Source: Cytospora piceicola (taxonomy: Eukaryota > Ascomycota > Sordariomycetes > Diaporthales > Cytosporaceae). Taken from it: a DNA stretch of 64,000 bases. The position numbers and the translations under genes are program-made. Shown in pieces: positions 44,887-57,430 of this stretch (position 1 is the stretch's first letter; each line of letters starts with the position of its first letter). Where the stretch lies: assembly GCA_023375675.1 (NCBI GenBank), contig JALQBC010000007.1:1410257-1474256 (forward strand). Reading direction: 5' to 3'. The notes below the pieces were generated by a model. It ran no database searches and was not told where the DNA came from. It worked only from the letters and a program-made list of their open reading frames with translations.

Positions 44887-45759
44887 ATGGCCGATCAGGC
44901 TTCGTCTCGTCCCATCAACGTCACTAATGACTATGGAACGCCCAATCTCCTCTTCTTCTACCATCTACCTCTCTTCTCAGATGACAAGAAGGATTCTTTA
45001 GCAGCCGTGCTGAAGGAATACAAATCATGGAATGCCTGGGAGCTCTATCAAGCAGAGAAACAGCTGCAGATACAGTTGGAAAAAGAGACGCTTCCGAATG
45101 ACGATTCAGTGAAGTCTCGGGAAAAGAGAACAGCTTATCGTGCCAAGGTTATTGCCTACTTGCGTGAGGAGAGCGAAGATGGATGGTAAGTCTTGAGGCC
45201 TGCTGATTACAGTTGTCGACTTGTTCGAAGAAACTGACATTTTCATAGGTTGTTATTGGATCGGGCTCCGACCCCGACTTCATCTTCCAAAACCGTCAAG
45301 AAGGTGGAGGCTAACTCCTGGATTCGAGAAACGCTTCGCAACCACTATGCCATTGCCAACAAACCGAGCCAAGTAGGCGTTGTCATTAACATCATTAGCA
45401 ACTTCATCGCGACAAACCTCGCTATCGAACACAAGTTCTACCTGACTGACGTAATATTTACATTTGACACTGATGTGAAAATCTTCCAGCCGAGTAATTA
45501 CTAAATCCAACCTGTTAGCTCTGTCTGCCATTCACTGACTTCTCGTTCAGCTATTCGAGTCTCCTCATTCACTGTTGACCAAACACCTAATGAAGGGGTT
45601 GAAGATTCTGTCACTCTTTCAATCCACATGCTGGATGCGTCCTATCACCTTGACAGGTCTGGGTGGAAGGATGCTAGTGGCAAGGTCAAAGATCAAATCG
45701 CGGCCGGCGAAAAGATCCACCAGGAGATGATGTTGGACTTTGTTGGAAAGGAAGTCTGA
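44887..45759 (+). CDS. Unrecognised protein B, probable paralog of the divergent gene at 42801
   Basis: Three exons, 44887..45185, 45249..45493 and 45551..45759, introns of 63 and 57 bp (GTAAGT...ATAG; GTAATT...TCAG), give 250 aa. ATG 44887 (MADQASSRPINV) is the first ATG in frame. Layout matches protein A: a hydrophobic strand early (TPNLLFFYHLPLFSDD), a helical middle (LYQAEKQLQIQLEKE), a DGWLLLD segment where the intron splits the Trp codon TG|G, a VVINIISNFIATNL helix, an intron in phase 1 before (T)IRVSSFTVD, and a helical end (KIHQEMMLDFVGKEV). Middle and last exon lengths (245 and 209) are close to those of A (251 and 221). Sequence identity is low, so divergence is old. No known domain recognised; no signal peptide. 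Confidence 0.75.
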
Positions 45760-46006
45760 CGAATTAGGTATCGGAGAGGGTGCATTGCTAGTTTTCGGCA
45801 CCCTATACATTTTTTATACGCTTCCCACCTTAACTGCTGAAGAATCTTGATATCTGCATGAAACATTGCTGGTATAGCTGTTAATAATCCCCCTCGCTTC
45901 CCTGCACCTACCTAGGTCGCTCATCATTATCAGCATCATTATGAGAATCTGGTTGCTGACCTTTATAGTCATTTTGTGGGTAGTATATGTCCATTCTCAA
46001 CCGTGT

Positions 46007-46789
46007 CTACGGCCCGATCCTAAACATTTTACTACTTTCCCTCAAGCATAATCCAGATTTATTGTAGTCCGCCTTCCACAAGTTAGGAATTGCATGTAGA
46101 TGTGGGCACTGGAGCTTGATCTGGTGCTTAGGGTTCGTCCGCAACCCTTCGCCGTAGATGTAAAAGAGGGGAGGAATGACACAGCCAGCAAGCGCAATGA
46201 AGGCGAGCAAGCTGTTTCCCTACCCCTAGCCAAGGGAGTCGTACATGTGCAGGGCGAAGAGAGGGAAGGTTCCGGCGAAAAGGGAACGGGAGATAGTTAT
46301 GGCGGCTATAGCGGCTCTAGCGTAGATGGTGAAGGTGTTAATCATGTAGTTGGCCACAGACGCGAGGATGATAGTGAGCCCAAAGCCCACAAGCAGTGTG
46401 CCTAGCAGGGGGACGGCCCAATGGACGTGGTATTCTACGGTCCAACTATAGATGAAAAGTCCGACGGGGATGAAATGAGACGCGAAGATGGTAAGGGGCA
46501 AACGGTGCTTAGGTTCAGGCCGCCCGAGACCATTCCTTTTCGCTAGATACTTTATAATCTTATCCGAGGTTATACCGTAAAGGAACATACCTACGAACAT
46601 ACCGATGCCTATACCGATGTAGGTCAGTCCCACCATACCCTGGCCGAAGCTATAAACACCCTCAAACATAAAGGTAAAGGTAGTAAAGAAGAAATATATA
46701 ATAGTATAGACGAAGGCGTTATATACTATACATAGCCGATTATTAGCAAGTATATAACGATTTAAAGAAAGGTATATCGAATAAAGCAA
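46007..46789 (-). pseudogene. MFS multidrug-type transporter pseudogene, truncated, RIP-like stops
   Basis: The readable part (46789 to 46226) is the C-terminal half of a DHA1-type MFS drug transporter: FFTTFTFMFEGVYSFGQG, GLTYIGIGIGMFVGMFLYG, the KHRLPL loop, EYHVHWAVPLLGTLLVG and the HMYDSLG element. The frame then meets two TAG codons two apart (near 46226-46234), exactly where relatives usually have Trp codons, and continues for ~50 codons (NSLLAFIALAGC, PPLFYIYGEGLR) before losing similarity. TGG to TAG is the G-to-A change expected of RIP (CpA to TpA on the other strand). Upstream of 46789 the N-terminal half is missing or dissolved into AT-rich sequence. No function is expected from it. 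Confidence 0.85.
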
Positions 46790-47143
46790 CTTAACTACTA
46801 TTATATATTATTTATAATAGGCGTAAGAAGCTTCTTTATATAGACTATATTAGTAGTAAGCTTTATAATAAAATAAGCTTAAATATACTTAAATATATAA
46901 TATACCTTTTAAACGATACTCGAATTATCTGTTATATATATTATAAGCTTGTTATTATAGTGTTTTAAATAATAATAAAGGAAAAATAACTATAAAAGGC
47001 TTTAATAGCTATAATAACGCTTTTAAATAAATATAATAAAATAAAGTAATACTTACTATATACCTTTTAAATACTTTCTTTAAACTTATAAAAGCTTTTT
47101 TTCTTTTTACATTACGCTTTTCTATATTTTTTAAGCTAATAAA

Positions 47144-47144
<1 letters not shown>

Positions 47145-47196
<52 letters not shown>
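47145..47196. repeat. (TA)n microsatellite
   Basis: About 25 uninterrupted TA units just before the left long direct repeat of the decayed element. Confidence 0.9.
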
Positions 47197-47198
<2 letters not shown>

Positions 47199-47199
47199 C

Positions 47200-48235
47200 T
47201 AAGCTATTTTAGTTAGAATTAAAGCTTTTTATAATTCTTTTAACTAAACTTATATAAATCTTAATTACTATTAGTTATTAAAATATAAAGATTTACTTTT
47301 TTAAGTATTTAAGTAATTAATATCTATATTATTACTATTTAACTTATAGTATTAATAATTATATTAAAGTATAAAAGGAATTTTATTTTAATATAATATT
47401 TCTTTTATTCTTTATTTATTATTTAGTATACTATATAATTAAAAGTTTTTATTATTAGTTAATTTAATAAAAAAACGTTTTAAACTATATAATAAAAGTT
47501 ATTTATTAATATATTAAAGATTTAATATAATATAAAAGGTAAAATAAAAAATTAATATATAATATTCTTTTTATTTTATATTTTATCTTTATAATAAGCT
47601 TACTTTTTCTTTATATAGCTATACTTTTTACTTTTACTTAAATAGTTTACTTAATAAGTTATATAGCTTTAAAATTTAAGTATTTTAAAATAAGCTATAA
47701 ATATATTTATTAAACCTTTTTTATAATAGTTATACTTTTTATACTTAATTAAATTATTATAAAAGGCTAATAATACGCCTTTTATTATAGCTTTATTTTT
47801 AAAGATTATTTATATAAAGTTTTTTATATTAATATTTTTAAGAAAGTTAATATAAAAGTTAAAACTAAGTATTTTAATAAGCTTTATTAAAATAAGCTAT
47901 AATTATTAATATAAAGTAACTTTTAATAATTATATATATTTAATTTATATTAAGTTTAATATAATATTAAAAGATAGCTTTTATAATAAAAGAATTTATA
48001 TTAATATAATAAGTATTATAATTAAAATATTTAACTTATAAAAAATAAAAGTAAAAAAACTTAAAAATTAAAGATATTATATTTCTTTTATTAAAAGAAA
48101 AGGTTTAATTTTAATAAGTTAAACTTAAAGCTTTAAAATTAGCTATAATATTAAAATCTAGCTATATTAAAGGTTTTATTAAAATAAAAAAAAATATTTA
48201 ACTTAAATCTTTTTAATATATTTAAAGTAAATTAT
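47200..48235. repeat. Left long direct repeat (LTR-like)
   Basis: Matches 51470-52450. Shared anchors include TAATAAGCTTACTTTTTCTT (47593 vs 51861), AAAGATTTACTTTTTTAA (47286 vs 51555) and GGTTTAATTTTAATAAGTTA (48103 vs 52318). Confidence 0.8.
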
Positions 48236-51200
48236 AGTAATAGCTTTAAAGCTTATATATATATATAAGTAAAGTAAAAGATTTTATTAAGTAATATAAG
48301 TTATTTTAGCTTATACTTTTATTTAGCTTAGCTTTTTAAATTAAATTTTTAAATAAAATTATTAATATAAAGAAAACTATTAATACTATAGTATTATACT
48401 TAAAATACTATTATAAGTAGTAGTTATAACTAAATATTATAAAGATAATTAAAGATAATTATTATTTAACTTAACTTTTTTAAAGCTTTAAAAATAAAGT
48501 TATTTATCGATTAAATTAACTATAAAATCGTTATATATTTACATTTACTTAAAAAAAGTATAGCTTTAATATTAAAATATTAAAAATAATATAATTAATT
48601 ACGCTTATATTTAACTAAAAAGTATATAAGTAAAATATATTTATTTAAAAAAGTATTCTTTTTATATAAATAAAAGCTTTAATAATAATTATTTATAAAT
48701 ACTACTTTAATTTTAAATAACTTATTAAGTTATTATAAACGTAATAAGTTACTTTAGCTTTTTATATTTACTTAAAAAATTAGTATTATTTTACTTTATA
48801 TTATAATTATTTTTCTTTTTTTTTATAATTAATAATATTAAAAGTAAAAGATAATTAATAAATTAAAGATAATTTAAATATAAATAACTTTATTTTTAAA
48901 AAAAACTAAATGTTTTATATATATTTTTAATAATTAATTAAACTAAAAACTTAAGTATTTTTTAAAGCTTTATAAAATAACGTTATTAAATATTTATAAA
49001 AGCTTTAAATTTACTAGTTTTATTAATAAAAACTTTTTTTAAACTTAAAATTAAAATACTTTAACTTTAAAACTACTTAAGTTTAAACTATTTAAATTAA
49101 ATAATTAAAACTTTAACTATTAAACTTATATATTAAAGTATAAAATCTTTTTATTACTTTTTAAGCTTTATAACTTTACTAATAATAATACTTTTAAAGA
49201 ATATATATATTATATTAAGAATTTAATAAAGTAAGTATAATATAGTTTAATAATTATAAATATATATTAAATTAAAGTTAATTATTAATAAACTAAAATA
49301 AATTATTATTTAAATAAACTTATTATAATTTAAAAAGAAATAGTAAAAGTTATAAACTTATAAATTAATATACTTAATATATTAATAAAATATTTTAATA
49401 TAAACTTTAAAGTTATAAATACTAATATTAATATATAATATTAAGCTTATTATTAATATTATAATTATAAACTTAAAGCGTTTATATAACTTTTTATTAT
49501 ATAGCTTATTATATTTATTATTAAAAAACTAGTTAAGCTTTATTATATTTATTTTTAAAATTAAAAAATAAAAAGTAATAATAATAATTTTAATAACTTT
49601 AATAACTTTAATAATAATAATAATAATAACTATAATTCTTTTTAAATACTTTAACTATTTTAATAGTTATTATAACTATCTTTTTATTAAAGAAATATTT
49701 TAATATTTATTAAGTTAAATATATTAGCTTTCTTTAATATTAAGCTTAAATATAAAAAAGTAAATATATTTAACTTAAAATATAATAATTTAAATAATAT
49801 TAATATAATAACTATTAATAAAAATATTATTTTTATAAATATATAAACTTTTATAAATTACTTTAAATTATTTAAAAACTTAAATAATATTTAAAATATT
49901 AAAAAAAAGATTATATAAATATTTCTTATACTTTTATAAAATACTACTATTTATTAATAAATAAATAAAGTAACTTTTTTTAAGTATTATAAGTTATAAA
50001 TAAAAAAATATATAAAAGTATTAAATTTATTTACTTTATAATTTCTTATAAAACTTATATAAGCTATATATAAGTTTTATAAAATAAGTTTTAACTTTTA
50101 AAATATTATTTAAAATAAGTTTACTTTATATAAATTTATTTAAAAGAACTTTTATTATATTTAAATTATAAGTATTTTTAATTATAAAAACTTTAATTAA
50201 AAAGAAATATTTAATAATATTTAAAATAAAATAAATAAATAAATTTAAACTTATTTAGCTTTTTTATATAAGTATATATTATTTAATAAGTATATAAAAA
50301 ATATAAAAGTAATTAAAAGTATTTTAATTAACGTTATAAATTATTAATACTTTAAATATTATAAAAGTAAATATTATAGCTTTTTTCTTTTATATAAGTA
50401 TAATAGTTATAGCTATTTTAATAATAATTAAAATTATTAAAATTATAAAAGAAATTATAATTATAATAGCTATTAAAACTATAATAATTATAATTAAAAC
50501 TATAATTATAATTATAACCGAAATTATAATTATAACTATAACTATAGTTAAAATAATAATTAAAATTATAAGTAAAATAAAAAGTATAATAAAAACTATA
50601 ATTATAATAAAAAGAAAAATAATAATAAGAAAAAGTTATAAAATTAACCTTTTAACTTTAAATAAAAAAAGATATATAATATAAAAAAAATAAATAACTT
50701 TTTATATTTATATTTATATTTATATTTAATAAGCTTTAAAAGTAATATTTATTAAATTAATAGCTTTTAGTTATTATAATCTTTTTTATATAAATAATCT
50801 TTAAGCTTTAATTAAATATATAATTTATAGTAAATTAATTACTTAATAAATTATATTTATATCTTTTATAACTAAATATTTAATACTTATACTTAATTAT
50901 TTAAGTATATAAAAAAGTATAATTTATAAAATTAAAAAGTTAACGTTTATAAAAAAGTTTAAAAAAAAGTAAAAGTTATTATTAGTTAAATTAAAAATAT
51001 AATAGTTAATATATTCTTTATATAAACTAGTTTATTAATATAATATAAAATAGTAAATATATTAAAAAAGTTTTTAATTATAATTATTTTTAATAACTTA
51101 ATAAGTAATTATATATATTTATAAATTATTATATAACTATACTTATAAAAACTTAATTTATAAATATATATTAACTTTAATATAAAATATAACTTAATTA

Positions 51201-51469
51201 ACTATATATTTTTAATATAATTTTAAAATATATAATTTATTAAATACTTTATTTATTATTTTACTAATATTAATAATAATATAATATAATTTATTAAGTA
51301 TATAAAGTAAACTTTTTATATATATAGTTAATAAATAAATAATACTTTTAATTTATTAAAATAATAAACTAAAGTATAAATAATAAATTATTTATTAATA
51401 AAAACGTTAATTAATAATAAATAACTATATATATATATAACTTTATTTAATTATAAAGTATTTATTATT

Positions 51470-52450
51470 AAACTATTTTAATTAAAATTAAAGCTTTTTA
51501 TAATTATTTTAGTTAAACTTATATAAATCTTAATTATTATTAAGTATTAAAATATAAAGATTTACTTTTTTAAATACTTAAGTAATTAATATTTATATTA
51601 TTACTATTTAACTTATAATATTAATAACTATATTAAAATATAAAAAGAATTTTATTTTAATATAATATTCTTTTTATTTTTTATTTATTATTTAATATAC
51701 TATATAATTAAAAGTTTTTATTATTAATTAATTTAATAAAAATACATTTTAAGCTATATAATAAAGATTATTTATTAATATATTAAAGATTTAATATAAT
51801 ATAAAAAGTAAAATAAATAATTAATATATAATATTCTTTTTATTTTATACTTTATTTTTATAATAAGCTTACTTTTTCTTTATATAGCTATATTTTTTAC
51901 TTTTATTTAAATAGTTTACTTAATAAGTTATATAGTTTTAAAATTTAAATACTTTAAAATAAACTATAAATAAATTTATTAAATTCTTTTTATAATAATT
52001 ATACTTTTTATACTTAGTTAAATTATTATAATAAGTAAATAATATGCTTTTTATTATAGCTTTATTTTTAAAGATTATTTATATAAAGTTTTTTATATTA
52101 ATATTTTTAAAAAGGTTAATATAAAGATTAAAGCTAAATATTTTAATAAGCTTTATTAAAATAAGTTATAATTATTAATATAAAGTAACTTTTAATAATT
52201 ATATATATTTAACTTAAATTAAGTTTAATATAATATTAAAAGATAGCTTTTATAATAAAAGAATTTATATTAATATAATAAGTATTATAGTTAAAGTATT
52301 TAACTTATAAAAAATAAAGGTTTAATTTTAATAAGTTAAACTTAAAGCTTTAAAATTAGCTATAATATTAAAATCTAGTTATATTAAAAGTTTTATTAAA
52401 AGAAAATAAAATATTAAACTTAAATTTCTTTAATATATTTAAAGTAAATA
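51470..52450. repeat. Right long direct repeat (LTR-like)
   Basis: Second copy of the repeat at 47200-48235, same orientation, lacking a ~50-bp segment present near 48050-48100 of the left copy. Confidence 0.8.
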
Positions 52451-52689
52451 GTAGTTTTAAAGATAGTTTATATATTAAAAGTTATATTAAGTATTTAAAG
52501 CTAATTTTATAAAATAATATAGTAAAATAAAAGCTTAAAGTAAGTAAATACTTTAAATAATTAACTAATATATATTAAAAAATAAAAATAAGTATTATAT
52601 TTAAGTTTATATATTAATTTATTAAATACTTATTTTATAACTATTTATTCTTTTATAGTAAAAATAACGTTAACTTTTAAGCTTTATTA

Positions 52690-53580
52690 ATAAACTTAGT
52701 TTTAATAGTATATAATAGTATATATATATATTTTTAATAAAAGAATATTTATTTTATAAAATAAGTTATTACTATTATTAAAAAAACTTATAAATATATT
52801 ACTTTTTTATAATTTTTAAAATAAATAATAAGTTTTATATTATTATTACTTATTTAATTTATAATAAAACGTTTATTTAAAATAAAAATTAAAAAAGTAT
52901 ATTAACTAGTTTAAAAAGGCCTTTTAATATAATTATAATACTTTATATATATAAGTACTTTTTTAATATAAATTTTATTATCTTTATTATTATTTTTATT
53001 ATTTTTATTATTTTTATTATCTTTATCTTTCTTTTTATAAATAAAATATCTTTATATAAAAGTTTATATATAAAGATTTTAATTATAAAGTATATATAAT
53101 ATATAAAGATATATTTATTTTATAAAGTAAGTTATTATTAAAAATTTATAAATATATTACTTTTTTATAATCTTTAAAATAAATAATAAGTTTTATATTA
53201 TTATTACTTATTTAGTTTATAATATTATTTATTTAAAGTAAAAATTAAAAAAAATATAAAATTAATATTAATTAGTATTTTTAATTAAAAATAGTAGTTA
53301 ATTTAAATATATATAAGTTATAAATAAAAGAAAAGTTAAAAGATATTTTATTAATAAGTTTTAAAAAAAGTATAACTGTTTTTTTTATTTTATAATAAAA
53401 CTAAAAAAGCTTTTACTTTAATTATTTTAACTTTTATAAATATTAAGTTTAAAAGTTAATATAAAGCTAAGTATATTAACTAGTTTAAAAAAGCCTTTTA
53501 ATATAATTATAATACTTTATATATAAAAATATTTTTTTAATTTTATTATTTTTATTATTTATATTATCTTTATTATTTTT
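52690..53580. repeat. Further AT-rich direct repeats
   Basis: A ~180-bp tract (TATTACTTTTTTATAAT... to ATTACTTATTTA) near 52798-52860 recurs near 53154-53215. TTAACTAGTTTAAAAA followed by a GGCCT or GCCTT core and TTTTAATATAATTATAATAC recurs at about 52905 and 53477. Probably pieces of a second decayed element. Confidence 0.6.
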
Positions 53581-53639
53581 ATTTTTTTATTTATAAATAA
53601 AGTATTACTAATAGAAAAGGGTTAAGATTAAAGAATTTT

Positions 53640-54665
53640 CAGTTAAATTATCTCGGTTAAATATTTTACTTAAATGTAAACCTATCTATTAGATTTTTTT
53701 AAACTTAAATTTTAATGCCTTTCCGTTACTTTAACGCGTTAAAATTAATTTAATAGGCTTTATAAATGCTAATCTATACTAGAATATAATAAAAGGAGCT
53801 TTAAGTATACTAAGTAAAAGTTTAAAGTAAGTATACTTTTAAAGTCTAAAGTAAGTATACTTGTGCTAATCTAGGTTAAATATTTAACCTAAATACAAAC
53901 TTATTTATTAGATTTTTTTAAACTTAAATTTTAATACCTTCCCGGCACTTTCATACCTTAAAATTAATCTAGTAGGCTTTATAAATATTAATCTACGTTA
54001 AAATATAGTAAAAGAGGCCTTAAGTATACTAAGTAAAAGTTTAAAGTAAGTATACTTTTAAAGTCTAAGGTAAGTATACTTATGTTAATTTAGGTTAAAT
54101 ATTTAACTTAAATACAGACCTATTTGTTAGATTTTTTTAAACTTAAATTTTAATACTTTTCCGGCACTTTTACACCTTAAAATTAATTTAACAGGCTTTA
54201 TAAATGCTAATCTACGCTAAAATATAGTAGAAAGGGCTTTAAGTATATTAAGTAAAAGTTTAAAGTAAGTATACTTTTAAAGTTTAAAGTAAGTATATTT
54301 ATACTAATTTAAATTAAATATTTAACTTAAATGCAAACTTATTTATTAGATTTTTTTAAACCTAAATTTTAATACCTTCCCGGTACTTTCACGCTTTAGA
54401 ATTAATCTAGTAGGCTTTATAAATGCTAATTTACGCTAGAATATAATAAGAAGGGCTTTAAGTATATTAAGTAAAAGTTTAAGGTAAGTATACTTTTAAA
54501 GTTTAGGGTAAGTATACTTATATTAATCTAGGTTAAATATTTAACTTAAATACAGACTTATTCGTTAAATATTTTTAAACTTAAATTTTAGTACTTTCCC
54601 GGTACTTTTACGCCTTAGAATTAATCTAACAGGCTTTATAAATACTAATTTACGTTAGAATATAA
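53640..54665. repeat. Subtelomeric tandem array, internal copy (five ~220-bp units)
   Basis: Five units, each with TTAGATTTTTTTAAAC (near 53690, 53908, 54126, 54349, 54567), CGGCACTTT-type core, TAGGCTTTATAAATGCTAATC and one or two copies of the 24-bp GTTTAAAGTAAGTATACTTT minisatellite. Same family as 59335-62765. Confidence 0.85.
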
Positions 54666-56433
54666 TAGGTAAGCAGTTAAGGCTTTTAAGGAATTAGTAT
54701 CCTTACGCTTATTTAAGTATTATATATACTTTAGCTATAGAATCGATCTATTTTTATTAAACTATCGCTAATACGTATATACCGAGAGATAAGTTTAGTA
54801 TATATAAGTCGATTTTTTCGATTACTTATATAAATAAATTTATCGGCCTATATAAACGCGTACTAAAGCTTACTATAGCGTGCTATAAGGTAAACCTATA
54901 TCGGAAGGACTATAAAAGGGTGTATTAAAATAGCCTTTTTAAATAATAGTACGTAATCTTAGGTAGTTTAATAAAAGGTTTAGTACTTATACTATAAGGG
55001 GTTTAGTACCTATATTATAAGGGGTTTAAAGACCTAATACTAATTAACAGTAGGTATTTAGTAGTAGTTAACGTTACTTATATTACTACTTTTAATAAAC
55101 CTATAATAGATTTAGTAGTAGTTAGTACTACTTATAATACTACCTTTAATAGAATAATACAGCCTGTAATAGATTTAATAGTAGTTAATACCCTCTATAA
55201 TAGTACTTTTAGTAGCCTCGGCCTTACTAATTAAAAGGCGCTGCCTCTGCTTAGCGCTGTTTTTAAGTAGCCTTTTATCTAGGTTATATATATTACTTAA
55301 ATACAGACTATATAGATTTCCCCGAAGTATAGCCGGTATATACGTGCCGGAAGATAAGTTTAGTATATATAAGTCGATTTTTTCGATTACCTATATAAAT
55401 AAATTTATCGGCTTATATAAATATACACTAAAGCTTACTATAGCGTACTATAGGGTAAACCTATATCGAAGGGACTATAAAAGGGTGTATTAGAATAGCC
55501 CTTTTAAATAATAGTACGTAATCTTAAGTGGTTTAATAGGAGGTTTAGCACTTATACTACAGGGGGTTTAGCACTTATATTACAAGGGGTTTAAAGACTT
55601 AATATTAATTAATAGCAGGTATTTAGCAGTAGTTGACGCTGCTTATAATGCTACCTTTAATAGACCTGTAATGGATTTAGCAGTAGTTAGTACTGCCTAT
55701 AATGCTACCTCTAATGGAATAGTACACCCTGTAATGGATTTAGCAGTGGTTAATACTGCCTGTAATAGATTTAACAGTAGTTTACACTACCTGTAATGCT
55801 ACCTTTAATAGACTTATAATAGATTTAGTAGTAGTTAGTACTGCCTATAATACTACCTCTGATAGAATAGTGCGCCCTGTAATAGATTTAGTAGTAGTTA
55901 ATGCTGCTTATAATACTACCCTTAAAGGAATAGTACGACCTGTAATAGATTTAGCAGTAGTTAACACTACCTGTGTTACTACCTTTAATAAATCTGTAAT
56001 AGATTTAGCAGTAGTTAATACCCTCTATAATACTACTTCTACTAGCCCCGGCCTTACTAATTAAAAGGCGCTACCTTTACTTAGCGCCGTTTTTAGGTAG
56101 CCTTTTATCTAAGTTATATATATTACCTAGATATAGACTATATAAATTTCCTTAAAGTATAGCCGGTATATACGTACCGGGAGATAAGTTTAGTATACGT
56201 AAGTCGATTTTTTCGATTACCTATATAAATGAATTTATCGGCTTACGTAAACATATATTAGAGCTTACCGTAACATACTATAAGGTAAACCTATATCGGA
56301 GGGACTATAAAAAGGGTAACTAAAAAGGCTTTAAAAAGAGCTTAACTTTAAACTATAACTAAGTTACGCCTACTATAGTATATCCTTTAATAACCTAAAG
56401 GGGGCTATTTAACTTACTAGGTACTCCGTTCTT
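54665..56433. repeat. Internal copy of the telomere-proximal module
   Basis: Starts with AAGCAGTTAAGGCTTTT and contains three copies of a block with GATAAGTTTAGTATAT...TCGATTTTTTCGATTACC (54785, 55345, 56185), two ~63-bp satellite arrays and GGCGCTGCC/GGCGCTACC links. It ends with GGGGGCTATTTAACTTACTAGG (56399), a match to the sequence bordering the telomere at 63866. Confidence 0.8.
55020..56050. repeat. ~63-bp satellite, two arrays
   Basis: Units of about 60-65 bases with CCTGTAATAGATTTAGCAGTAGTTA followed by TACTGCCTATAATGCTACC lie at 55020-55210 and 55600-56040. One frame (55870-56064) reads as repeats of VIDLAVVNT..YNTT, but this follows from the repeat and is not evidence of a gene. 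The array recurs at 63120-63540. Confidence 0.85.
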
Positions 56434-56874
56434 AAGCCGAAAAGCCTTTTGTTTATAAGATATACTGCTTTTTAAGTGCTAAAGGTTAATACGCGGTTAT
56501 AGCTTATCCTCTTTTAGCTACGGCCGGTTATACTCTCCGAGTATATAATTATAGTAGTAATAAGACTTAAGCAGTATATAGTAACGACAGCTTAGATAAA
56601 TCTTAAGCGCGGCGGTATTTTAACCTGCTAGCTCTACCCTTTTTAAACTAGGCGCTTATAGTATACGGCCTTACGGTTATAGCGCTATAGGCAGGTTTTG
56701 TATTTTAAACGGTTCCTGTTACGTAGTCTTTTAAATAGCTTAATAGATTAAAAGTTTCGGTTATAAAGGATTTATAATAGGTTTTAACCTTATAAGCGTA
56801 GCCGCTTAGGCGGCTTACGTTAGTAAAAAGCGCTAGTTATATTAGTATAGGCTCTTTTTCGGAGGGGTAATAGG

Positions 56875-57430
56875 TAATACCTGCCTTTAAGAAACGTTAA
56901 ATAGCTATACTTAACGTACCGTAGCTACCTTATAATCTAGTAGCTTATAGCGGCTTCGAAGAACCTATTACTACGGATTATTTTTTAATTTTAGCTAAGA
57001 ACAGAGTTTAAACTTTATAACAAGTATTCGGAAGACCTATACTATAAATTATCTTTTAATTTAAGCTTAAGTTTAATAGCTTATAAAGGCTACTAAATCG
57101 GCGTTATAAACGACTAGCTAATAGCTAATTCTAAAGTAAAGAGTAACAGACGATAGCCTGCTTTTAAAGAACGCTAAATAGCTATACCTAAAGTATTATA
57201 GCTACTTTATAATCTAGTAGCTTATAGCGGCTTTAAAGAACTTATTATTACGGATTGTTTTTTAATTTTAGTTAGAAACAGAGTTTAAACCTTATAGTAA
57301 GTATTCGGAGAACCTATACTTTAGATTATCTTTTAATTTAAGCTCGGGTTTAATAGCTTATAAAGGCTGTTAAATCGGCTTTATAGATAACTAGCTAATA
57401 GCTAACTTTTAAATAAACAGTAATAAGAGA
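56875..57430. repeat. Tandem duplication, period ~270 bp
   Basis: TAATCTAGTAGCTTATAGCGG appears at 56931 and again near 57211; the flanking ACGTTAAATAGCTATAC, CAGAGTTTAAAC and ATTATCTTTTAATTTAAGC words recur with the same spacing. The copies have diverged mainly by transitions. Confidence 0.8.

Larger units (their letters stand above)
47200..52450. mobile_element. Decayed LTR-retrotransposon-like element
   Basis: A ~1-kb direct repeat bounds a ~3.2-kb interior, the layout of an LTR retrotransposon about 5.2 kb long. Copies align with an offset of about 4268 bases and differ mostly by transitions and a ~50-bp gap. The interior (48235-51470) is so AT-mutated that no gag or pol motif can be read; a stretch at 50380-50650 has a repetitive AATTATAATTATAAC texture. 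Ends and target duplication could not be fixed. Class is inferred from structure only. Confidence 0.65.
46790..53640. other. Extreme AT-rich, RIP-like heterochromatic block
   Basis: About 6.9 kb of sequence made almost only of A and T words, with remaining G/C mostly in AAGCTT/TAAGCT contexts. CA and TG dinucleotides are nearly absent while TA is abundant, the footprint of RIP (CpA to TpA). No open frame of note. Contains the LTR-like pair and other direct repeats listed separately. Confidence 0.85.

Noticed and set aside
55870..56064. 64-aa frame as a real protein gene
   Set aside because: It is a by-product of the ~63-bp satellite and has no gene context.
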